A program made the position numbers and the translations under genes. From UBA10649 sp965227045 (lineage in GTDB: Bacteria > Actinomycetota > Actinomycetes > S36-B12): 64,000 nucleotides of DNA. Positions 58,384 to 64,000 of the stretch are shown piece after piece; position 1 is the stretch's first letter; each line of letters begins with the position of its first letter. The stretch covers positions 62,001-126,000 of the forward strand of contig OZ245718.1 in the NCBI GenBank assembly GCA_965227045.1, read 5' to 3'. The notes beneath the pieces were generated by a model. The model saw only the letters and a program-made list of their open reading frames with translations. It had not been told where the DNA came from and did not search any database.

Positions 58384-59322
58384 GTGAGCACGCTCCAGCC
58401 GCTCCTCGAGGGTGCTCGCGCGGGCAGGCCACGGGAGATCGCCAGGTTGATCTCGCTCGTCGAGAACGGTTCGGCCGACGTACCGGAGGCCATGCGCGAA
58501 CTGGCCGCCTCCGCCGGTAACGCGCGCGTCATTGGCATCACCGGTTCTCCGGGCGTCGGCAAGTCCACGACCACCTCCGCGATCATCACGCGGCTCCGCT
58601 CCGACGGGCACCGCGTCGGCGTACTCGCCGTCGACCCGTCCTCGCCGTTCTCCGGCGGTGCACTGCTGGGCGACCGCATCCGGATGCAGCAGCACGCGAC
58701 CGATGAGGGCGTGTTCATCCGCTCGATGGCCTCCCGCGGGCATCTCGGCGGGCTGTCTGCGACCACGCCCCAGGCACTTCGCGTGCTCGACGCAGCAGGA
58801 TTCGACGTGGTCCTCATCGAGACGGTGGGCGTCGGTCAGTCGGAGATCGAGGTTGCCGGCTCCGCGGACACCACCCTCGTGCTGCTTGCGCCCGGGATGG
58901 GTGACGGCATCCAGGCTGCGAAGGCGGGCATCCTCGAGATCGGCGACGTCTTCGCCGTGAACAAGGCCGACCGCGATGGTGCAGATGCCACCGTGCGCGA
59001 GTTGAGGAACATGGTCGGCCTCGGTCAGCGGTCTGCGGACACGTGGTCTCCGAAGGTCGTCAAGACCATCGCATCAACGGGTGAGGGGATCGACGAACTG
59101 ATGGCAGCACTCGCCGCGCATGCGAAGTGGCTGTCGCAGTCTGGCCGCTTGGAGGCGCGCCGGGTCAAGCGGGCGCGCGAGGAGATCGAAGCGATTGCGG
59201 TGGGCATGCTGCGTCGAAGGTTGACCACCGGCGACGGGCTAGCTGCGCTAGAGGGGGCAGCGCGAGACGTCGCGGCCGGCCGAACCGACGGGTATACGGC
59301 GGCGTCGGGCCTCGTCGGCTGA
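58384..59322 (+). CDS. meaB: MeaB G-protein chaperone of the B12-dependent mutase
   Basis: 312 aa SIMIBI-class GTPase that guards cobalamin loading and rescue of acyl-CoA mutases. Walker A GSPGVGKS (54-61), the DPSSPFSGGALLGDRIRM block, ETVGVGQSE switch region and base-recognition NKAD are canonical. Partner is probably MeaA (43050-45080). GTG at 58384, sixteen bases after the thiolase stop; no strong ribosome site. Confidence 0.94.
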   Translation: MSTLQPLLEGARAGRPREIARLISLVENGSADVPEAMRELAASAGNARVIGITGSPGVGKSTTTSAIITRLRSDGHRVGVLAVDPSSPFSGGALLGDRIRMQQHATDEGVFIRSMASRGHLGGLSATTPQALRVLDAAGFDVVLIETVGVGQSEIEVAGSADTTLVLLAPGMGDGIQAAKAGILEIGDVFAVNKADRDGADATVRELRNMVGLGQRSADTWSPKVVKTIASTGEGIDELMAALAAHAKWLSQSGRLEARRVKRAREEIEAIAVGMLRRRLTTGDGLAALEGAARDVAAGRTDGYTAASGLVG

Positions 59323-59330
59323 CCGGCTCG

Positions 59331-59678
59331 TTAGCCGATCGTGCAGCCGGTGACGATGTCGGCCTCGACGTCGAAGGTGAAGCGGTCCTCGCGCAGATCG
59401 GTCGTCACGGCCTGTGCCTCGCCGTCGAGGGTGCCAACGCGCGTGGTGTAGCCGCTGGCCTCGGCGAGCGCGACGGCCGCCTCAACCGGGAGCTTCTGCT
59501 CGATGATCTGGGCGCAGAGCGCGGTCATGTCCTCGTTCGCGGTGACGGGACTGCCGCTCAGATTGATCTCCGAGACGGGGGCGTCGGACGAGGACGAGGA
59601 GCACGCGGACAGTCCGGTGATCGCCATCACGGCAATGGCGGCGCTCGCAAGAGCGGTGGTGACGGGACGTGCACGCAT
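59331..59678 (-). CDS. lipoprotein resembling the I78 peptidase-inhibitor fold
   Basis: 115 aa. Signal peptide with lipobox LSAC (Cys about 26), so it should be lipidated and face outside. The mature part has two Cys (about 55 and 112) and ends TDLREDRFTFDVEAD...GCTIG, a pattern like the I78 inhibitors, which finish R-x-D-R-x-x-x-x-x-D-x...C-x-x-G. Call is tentative. Start ATG 59678 after aggaggcatc. Upstream is a copy of the motif found in the Rrf2/ssu operator. Confidence 0.7.
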   Translation of the reverse strand: MRARPVTTALASAAIAVMAITGLSACSSSSSDAPVSEINLSGSPVTANEDMTALCAQIIEQKLPVEAAVALAEASGYTTRVGTLDGEAQAVTTDLREDRFTFDVEADIVTGCTIG

Positions 59679-59694
59679 GATGCCTCCTGAGGCT

Positions 59695-59711
59695 TTGTCT
59701 ACTTTGTAAGT
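59695..59711 (-). promoter_or_regulatory. putative Rrf2-type operator, site 2
   Basis: Minus strand ACTTACAAAGTAGACAA, 16 bases before the lipoprotein ATG. Shares ACTTA-N4-GTAGACAA with the site at 60345-60361. Confidence 0.4.
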
Positions 59712-59755
59712 ATGGATTGTTGCATGCCCTCTCGCGCCAGGCAAACCTTTATGCG

Positions 59756-60223
59756 CTACCGGCGCTTCCAGGCTCCGGGCTCGGAGAGCAGGTCGGTCAC
59801 CTGCGGAGGCAGCTTGCCAGCGGCGACGTCGGCAAGGCTGATGTGCTCGAGCACGTGACGCATCGAGGCGCGCACCGCGATCCACACTTCCCTTAGGTGC
59901 TCGGAGGCACCCGTGTAGTCCAGATCCTCGGGCCGCTTGCCGCGGACCGCCGCGAGCGGGCCGTCCAACGCTCGGACCACATCCGCGATGGACACCTCGT
60001 GGGGATCGCGGTCCAGGCGGTAGCCGCCCTCGGCACCGCGCTGACTGGCCACGATCCCGGACTGGCGCAGCTGCCGCAGAATTCCCTCGAGGAACTTCAG
60101 GGGGATGTCCTGGGCGGTCGAGATTGCCTCGCCCTTGACCAGTCGGCGTGGATCGTCCGCGTAGGTGACCGCGAGCTCAAGGAGCGCGCGCATCCCATAG
60201 TCGGCTTTCGCGGACACATGCAT
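59756..60223 (-). CDS. Rrf2-family transcriptional regulator
   Basis: 155 aa. Winged helix with MHVSAKADYGMRALLELA at the start, recognition region IPLKFLEGILRQLRQSGIV and wing GAEGGYRLDRDP. It contains no cysteine, so it cannot hold the Fe-S cluster of IscR/NsrR/RsrR; it is more like CymR, the cysteine-metabolism repressor. Divergent from the sulfonate-type ABC transporter. Start ATG 60223; in-frame codons upstream are Arg-rich and unlike the family. Its promoter (TTGTCT-16-TATACA, minus) overlaps the palindromic operator, suggesting autoregulation. Confidence 0.88.
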   Translation of the reverse strand: MHVSAKADYGMRALLELAVTYADDPRRLVKGEAISTAQDIPLKFLEGILRQLRQSGIVASQRGAEGGYRLDRDPHEVSIADVVRALDGPLAAVRGKRPEDLDYTGASEHLREVWIAVRASMRHVLEHISLADVAAGKLPPQVTDLLSEPGAWKRR

Positions 60224-60313
60224 GCCCGCATTCTCTCGTGTTCCGCGGCGGCGCTTACGTGCGACCCGCCGTGCGGCCGAAGACGCGCCCGACATCTGGG
60301 ATGCGTCAATGTT

Positions 60314-60341
60314 TTGCGCGGAGGACATGGATGTGTATATT
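60314..60341 (+). promoter_or_regulatory. promoter of the ssu-type operon
   Basis: TTGCGC (60314-60319), 16-base spacer, TATATT (60336-60341). The operator palindrome follows within seven bases. Confidence 0.45.
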
Positions 60342-60344
60342 ACT

Positions 60345-60365
60345 ACTTATCTTGTAGACAAGATA
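60345..60365. promoter_or_regulatory. palindromic operator between Rrf2 gene and ssu operon
   Basis: Perfect palindrome TATCTTGT-AG-ACAAGATA (60348-60365) between divergent promoters. It covers the -35 of the Rrf2 gene and the start region of the transporter transcript. Bases 60345-60361 resemble site 2 at 59695-59711. Confidence 0.6.
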
Positions 60366-60392
60366 GATTTACTCGGAAATGAGGTGAGGGAC

Positions 60393-60533
60393 GTGTACTT
60401 CAGCCAGCGGACGCGCAATGCAGTGCAGTACGCGCGCCTGGGTCATCACCCGCACCCGCAGGGGGCCGTGAGCGACTGCCGTCGCGATCACCGCCCCACC
60501 CACCCATTCCGATCCCCGATCTCGTTCATATAA
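60393..60533 (+). CDS. possible 46-codon leader peptide upstream of ssuA
   Basis: GTG start after gaggtgagg; the peptide begins YFSQRTRNAV and has His/Pro/Arg-rich content and one Cys late (SDC, about residue 31). Its TAA stop forms part of taaggag, the ribosome site of ssuA, so translation could be coupled. Short Cys-containing leaders occur before sulfur genes in other actinobacteria; whether this one is expressed is unknown. Confidence 0.35.
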   Translation: MYFSQRTRNAVQYARLGHHPHPQGAVSDCRRDHRPTHPFRSPISFI

Positions 60534-60546
60534 GGAGAAATTTCAG

Positions 60547-61671
60547 ATGACTCGCACTCGCCTCACCCACCGCGTCGCGGTGGTCGGCATAGCGACGGTG
60601 GCACTCGCCGCTGGTCTGGCCATTCCGGCCGCGACCGGCGCCACGGCCTCCCCGCTCGCCGCGCCCGCCGTTGCTCCGGCGGCGTTGCCGAAGTTGCCGA
60701 CCGCGCCTGTCGTGCGCATTGGCTTCTTCGCGAACGTGACCCATGCCCCCGCACTGATCGCTCAGCAGCTGCGCCTGTTCGAGGCATTCCTGGGCAAGGA
60801 CGGCACCGCGGTCGAGTACACCGTGTTCAATGCCGGTCCCGCAGAGATCGAGGCGATGAAGGGCGGCGCGATCGACGTCGGCTACATCGGCCCGAACCCG
60901 TCCATCTCCGGTTATACGTCCACCGGAGGCACTCTTCTTCGAGTCGTCTCGGGTGCGACATCCGGTGGCGCTCAGCTGGTCGTGAAGTCGAGCATCAACT
61001 CGGTTGCTGACCTCAAGGGCAAGAAGATCGCCACCCCGCAGCTGGGCAACACGCAGGACGTGGCCCTTCGCTCATGGCTGAAGGACAACGGACTGACCTA
61101 CAACTCGTCCGGTGGTGGCGACGTCGCGATCATCCCGACGGACAATGCGACGACGCTCGCGCTGTTCAAGCGTGGCGACGTCGATGGCGCATGGCTCCCC
61201 GAGCCGTGGTCCTCGCGTCTGGTGACCGAGGCGGGCGCCAAGGTCCTCGTTGACGAGAAGACGCTGTGGCCGGGTGGACAGTTCGTGACCACGAACATCA
61301 TCGCCTCGCAGAAGTTCCTGGCGCAGTACCCGGGCACCGTTCGCTCGATCCTTCAGGCGAACAACAGTGCGATCAAGTACATCGCTTCGAACGTCACCAC
61401 AGCGAAGGATCTCGTCCAGGTCCAGATCAAGAAGTGGACCGGCGCGCAGCTGGCCGACCCGGTGATCAACCGTGCCTGGGGCAACCTCCAGTTCACGTGG
61501 GATCCCCTGCCGAACACGCTCAAGAAGAGCGCCGATGACGCGGTCAACGCCGGTCTGCTCACCCTGGGAGCGAACAAGCTCGCGGGCATCTACGACCTTC
61601 GACTCCTCAACCAGGTGTTGAAGGCCGCCAAGGCGAAGGCAGTCACCGCTGCGGGACTCGGCCGCGAGTAG
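60547..61671 (+). CDS. ssuA: ABC transporter substrate-binding protein (SsuA/NrtA-like)
   Basis: 374 aa secreted receptor. Signal peptide (about 1-35, ATGATA), then VRIGFFANVTHAPALIAQQ (about 56-74), GAIDVGYIGPNPSISGY and DGAWLPEPWSSRL, the pattern of the sulfonate/taurine/nitrate receptor family. No lipobox Cys, so it is either released or held by its N-terminus. Partner permease and ATPase follow. The adjacent Rrf2 regulator favours a sulfur ligand; nitrate or taurine remain possible. Confidence 0.85.
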   Translation: MTRTRLTHRVAVVGIATVALAAGLAIPAATGATASPLAAPAVAPAALPKLPTAPVVRIGFFANVTHAPALIAQQLRLFEAFLGKDGTAVEYTVFNAGPAEIEAMKGGAIDVGYIGPNPSISGYTSTGGTLLRVVSGATSGGAQLVVKSSINSVADLKGKKIATPQLGNTQDVALRSWLKDNGLTYNSSGGGDVAIIPTDNATTLALFKRGDVDGAWLPEPWSSRLVTEAGAKVLVDEKTLWPGGQFVTTNIIASQKFLAQYPGTVRSILQANNSAIKYIASNVTTAKDLVQVQIKKWTGAQLADPVINRAWGNLQFTWDPLPNTLKKSADDAVNAGLLTLGANKLAGIYDLRLLNQVLKAAKAKAVTAAGLGRE

Positions 61672-61745
61672 AAGTGCCGGCCGTGCGTCGCCCCGCGAGG
61701 GCGGCGCACGGCCGTAGGTCCGCCACTACGAATGAGAGAGAGCAC

Positions 61746-62522
61746 ATGAGCGTCATCAGCGGAGTTGAGCAGGAAACGCCTGCTATCAGCCAGTACGCGG
61801 TTCAACTTCGCCACGTCGTGAAGCAGTTCTCCGCTGATGGGCCGATCGTGCTCGATGACATCAACCTCGACGTCAAGCCGGGCGAGTTCATCTCACTCGT
61901 CGGGGCATCCGGCTGCGGCAAGTCGACGCTGCTCAATCTGCTCGCCGGACTCGATACCCAGACGTCCGGGACCATCGAGACCTCGGGTGCTCCGACCCTG
62001 ATGTTCCAGGAGTCAGCGCTGATGCCGTGGCTCACGGCTGGCAAGAATGTCGAACTCGCGCTGCTGTTCCGCGGGATGCCGCGCAGTGAGCGCAAGGCCA
62101 AGGCCCAAGAGCTCCTGTCCCTCGTGCACCTCGAGCGCTCCTACAACCAGCGTCCCCACGAACTCTCCGGCGGTATGCGCCAGCGCGTGGCCATCGCACG
62201 CGCCCTAGCCCAGGACAGATCGATCCTCCTGATGGACGAGCCGTTCGCCGCTCTGGACGCGATCACTCGCGACCTGCTCCACGAGGAGCTCACGCGCATC
62301 TGGCTTGAGACCGGCATGACGATCATCTTCGTCACGCACAACGTTCGCGAGGCCGTACGCCTGAGCCAGCGCATCCTGCTCATGTCGTCTCGCCCGGGCC
62401 GAATCATCAAGGAATGGAATCCCGGTGGCCGAGAGGTCAAACGACTGGATTCGACGGAAGTCGCGACCCTTGCAGCTGAAGTGACCGACGCCCTACGCGA
62501 GGAGATCGTTCGACATGCCTAA
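61746..62522 (+). CDS. ssuB: ABC transporter ATPase (SsuB/TauB-like)
   Basis: 258 aa. Walker A GASGCGKS (53-60), Q-loop MFQESALMPWLT, signature LSGGMRQR, Walker B ILLMDEPFAALD and switch VTHNVREA. The QESALMPW variant is typical of sulfonate/nitrate/taurine importers. ATG at 61746 after gagagaga; an in-frame TTG-type start further upstream is unlikely. Overlaps ssuC by eight bases. Confidence 0.9.
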   Translation: MSVISGVEQETPAISQYAVQLRHVVKQFSADGPIVLDDINLDVKPGEFISLVGASGCGKSTLLNLLAGLDTQTSGTIETSGAPTLMFQESALMPWLTAGKNVELALLFRGMPRSERKAKAQELLSLVHLERSYNQRPHELSGGMRQRVAIARALAQDRSILLMDEPFAALDAITRDLLHEELTRIWLETGMTIIFVTHNVREAVRLSQRILLMSSRPGRIIKEWNPGGREVKRLDSTEVATLAAEVTDALREEIVRHA

Positions 62523-63408
62523 TGAGACGACTGTGGACGCAGTAGAAGCGAAGGTTCCCAGCGAGCTCAGCCGCCTCGAGGCCGGCCTCGACGCCTTGGA
62601 GACGGGCGGCCGCCAGAAGGCCAGCGTTCAAAGTGTCATCGGCCGCGCGCTATCACCGCTGATCGCGATCGTCGTCATCATCGTGATCTGGCAACTGGTC
62701 TTCTTGTCCGGATGGCAGCCCGAGTACATCATTCCGTCTCCCGGGCAGGTGTGGGATGCGCTGTCCAACCAGGCGGCCCAGGACATCCTGTGGCAGGCGA
62801 CCTTCAACAGCATCTTCCGCGCGGCGAAGGGCTTCCTCCTCGCGCTGTTCATCGCAACCCCGATTGGGCTGCTGCTCGGACTGAACAGCTGGGCGCGCTC
62901 GATCTTCCGTCCGATCCTCACCGGCCTGCAGCAGTTGCCGTCGGTCGCATGGGTGCCCGCCGCCATCATCTGGTTCGGCCTGTCTGACGCCACGATCTAC
63001 ACGGTCATCCTGTTGGGCGCGGTCCCGTCGATCTCGATCGGACTGATCAACGGCATCGACCAGACGCCGCCGCTCTATCTTCGAGCAGGAAAGGTGCTCG
63101 GGGCCAAGGGCTTCGCACGGATCTACCACATCGTTCTGCCTGCAGCGTGGCCCGGATATCTCGCCGGGCTCGAGCAGGGCTGGGCCTTCGCCTGGCGCTC
63201 GCTGATGGCTGCCGAGCTCATCGCGGTATCGCCTGCACTCGGCCCGGGACTGGGTCAGATGCTCGACACCGGCCGCACCCTTGGGGACATGGCCCTGGTT
63301 CTCGGGTCGATCGCGATGATCATGGCGGTCGGCGTGCTTGTCGAGCGCGTGATCTTCTCGCCGATCCGGCAGCGCACTCTGCGGAACCGAGGCCTCGTCA
63401 TCAGGTAG
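62515..63408 (+). CDS. ssuC: ABC transporter permease (SsuC/TauC-like)
   Basis: 297 aa. A hydrophilic N-terminal 40 residues, then six or so membrane segments; the EAA loop (GAKGFARIYHIVLPAAWPGY) couples to the ATPase, and SLMAAELIA is a family landmark. Completes an uptake system with the two preceding genes. The long cytoplasmic N-terminus is unusual but not unique. Confidence 0.9.
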   Translation: MPNETTVDAVEAKVPSELSRLEAGLDALETGGRQKASVQSVIGRALSPLIAIVVIIVIWQLVFLSGWQPEYIIPSPGQVWDALSNQAAQDILWQATFNSIFRAAKGFLLALFIATPIGLLLGLNSWARSIFRPILTGLQQLPSVAWVPAAIIWFGLSDATIYTVILLGAVPSISIGLINGIDQTPPLYLRAGKVLGAKGFARIYHIVLPAAWPGYLAGLEQGWAFAWRSLMAAELIAVSPALGPGLGQMLDTGRTLGDMALVLGSIAMIMAVGVLVERVIFSPIRQRTLRNRGLVIR

Positions 63409-63448
63409 CCCGCGCGGGTGCCGAACGGCAGTGGGAGAGAATGCAGTC

Positions 63449-64000
63449 ATGGCCAATACCCCGTTCAGCGCCCGAGGCGCCGTCGACCTCGGCGCCCTCG
63501 CCACGACCCGCCAGAACCAGCAGCGAGCCGCGGAGGCGATGGCCTCGGCGCCTGCCGGGATCGTGATCGACGTGACCGTCGAGAGCTTCCAGGCCGACGT
63601 CATCGATCGTTCGCTGACGGTCCCTGTCGTCATCGACATGCGTGCGGAGTGGGCCGAGCCGAGCAAGCAGCTGTCGCCGATCCTCGAACGACTGGCGGCC
63701 GAGTACGGCGGGCAGTTCATCCTGGCCCGCGTCGACGTCGAAGCCCAGCAGCAGATCGCCGCCGCATTCCAGGTGCAGTCGATCCCCAGCGTGTTCGCCG
63801 TCATCAAGGGCCAGCCGGTCCCGTTGTTCCAGGGTGCGTACCCGGAGGCGGAGATTCGTCAGATCCTCAACGAACTGCTGCGCGTTGCCGCAGAGCAGGG
63901 CATCACGGGAACGATTGGCGACGAATCAGGGGTGGTCGAGGCAGAGGAGGTCGAAGCACCGCTGGATCCGCGCTTCGAGGCCGCGTACGAGGCCATCGAG
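63449..64000 (+). CDS. thioredoxin-fold co-chaperone (CnoX/YbbN-like), partial
   Basis: First 184 codons; the gene continues past the window. Thioredoxin domain about 40-150: FQADVIDRSLTVPVVIDMRAEW then WAEPSK (68-73) where active thioredoxins have WCGPCK, so both redox cysteines are gone; cis-Pro region SIPSVFAV is kept. The following acidic linker and LDPRFEAAYEAIE suggest the TPR part begins, as in the tetratricopeptide YbbN/CnoX proteins that hold unfolded clients. ATG after gggagaga. Confidence 0.85.
   Translation, partial: MANTPFSARGAVDLGALATTRQNQQRAAEAMASAPAGIVIDVTVESFQADVIDRSLTVPVVIDMRAEWAEPSKQLSPILERLAAEYGGQFILARVDVEAQQQIAAAFQVQSIPSVFAVIKGQPVPLFQGAYPEAEIRQILNELLRVAAEQGITGTIGDESGVVEAEEVEAPLDPRFEAAYEAIE

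Noticed and set aside
60547..63408. Nitrate or taurine uptake as the firm assignment of the ABC importer
   Set aside because: The families overlap in sequence; no nitrate-reduction or taurine-dioxygenase gene is present, so only the weaker sulfonate-type call is kept.

Overview
The window is a 64-kb piece of chromosome from a high-GC actinobacterium, most likely class Actinomycetia. Several things point there: the block argS-lysA-hom-thrC-thrB-rho-rpmE-prfA-prmC-(tsaC-like)-glyA-wecA-like-atp; the atpC-(membrane protein)-pduO-murA-nucS neighbourhood also known from mycobacteria; NucS in the mismatch-repair role; a MurA with Asp in place of the fosfomycin-target Cys; dense GTG starts; and many leaderless promoters. 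I saw no transposase, integrase, phage gene or CRISPR array. Nearly all of the window is core chromosome, and the genus cannot be named from what is visible.

Layout. 1-5.6 kb: assorted genes (lytic transglycosylase, dynamin-like GTPase, PAC2 protein, SlpD/TAP-type exopeptidase). 5.7-10.3 kb: an oleA-oleBC-oleD operon for head-to-head long-chain olefin synthesis, with oleB and oleC fused. 10.4-11.5 kb: two small minus-strand genes bracketed by two copies of a 31-nt hairpin; the second copy ends what looks like an undescribed structured RNA of about 260 nt (11184-11445), the only stretch over 300 bases without a protein gene. 11.6-13.6 kb: tgt and yhhQ (queuosine salvage). 14-16 kb: tRNA-Arg(CCG), a YihY/BrkB membrane protein and a cold-shock protein. 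16.1-31.3 kb: arginyl-tRNA synthetase, the lysine/threonine arm of aspartate metabolism, Rho, L31, RF1 and its methylase, a degenerate TsaC-like protein and SHMT. This run is interrupted by an aquaporin and a truncated, re-tailed aquaporin paralogue. 31.3-40.2 kb: a WecA-like transferase, two AtpI/AtpZ-like proteins and the full F-type ATP synthase (a, c, b, delta, alpha, gamma, beta, epsilon).

40.2-59.3 kb holds many parts of the ethylmalonyl-CoA pathway and its B12 support: PduO adenosyltransferase, ethylmalonyl-CoA mutase (meaA), a tandem 3-hydroxyacyl-CoA dehydrogenase, crotonyl-CoA carboxylase/reductase (ccr), epimerase, acetoacetyl-CoA thiolase and MeaB. Between them lie murA, an ABC-2 exporter, nucS, two alpha/beta hydrolases and an OatA-like acyltransferase. 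59.3-63.4 kb is a sulfur-uptake locus: an Rrf2 repressor divergent from a sulfonate-type ABC transporter (ssuABC-like), with a palindromic operator and a related motif in front of a nearby lipoprotein gene. The window ends inside a thioredoxin-fold co-chaperone gene lacking the CXXC cysteines.

Recurring architecture. Twelve genes have a TANNNT -10 hexamer exactly six bases before the start codon, so their mRNAs should be leaderless. Three convergent gene pairs share a single CTAG as both stop codons. Positions and residues were counted by eye; family calls rest on recognised motifs, not on database searches.
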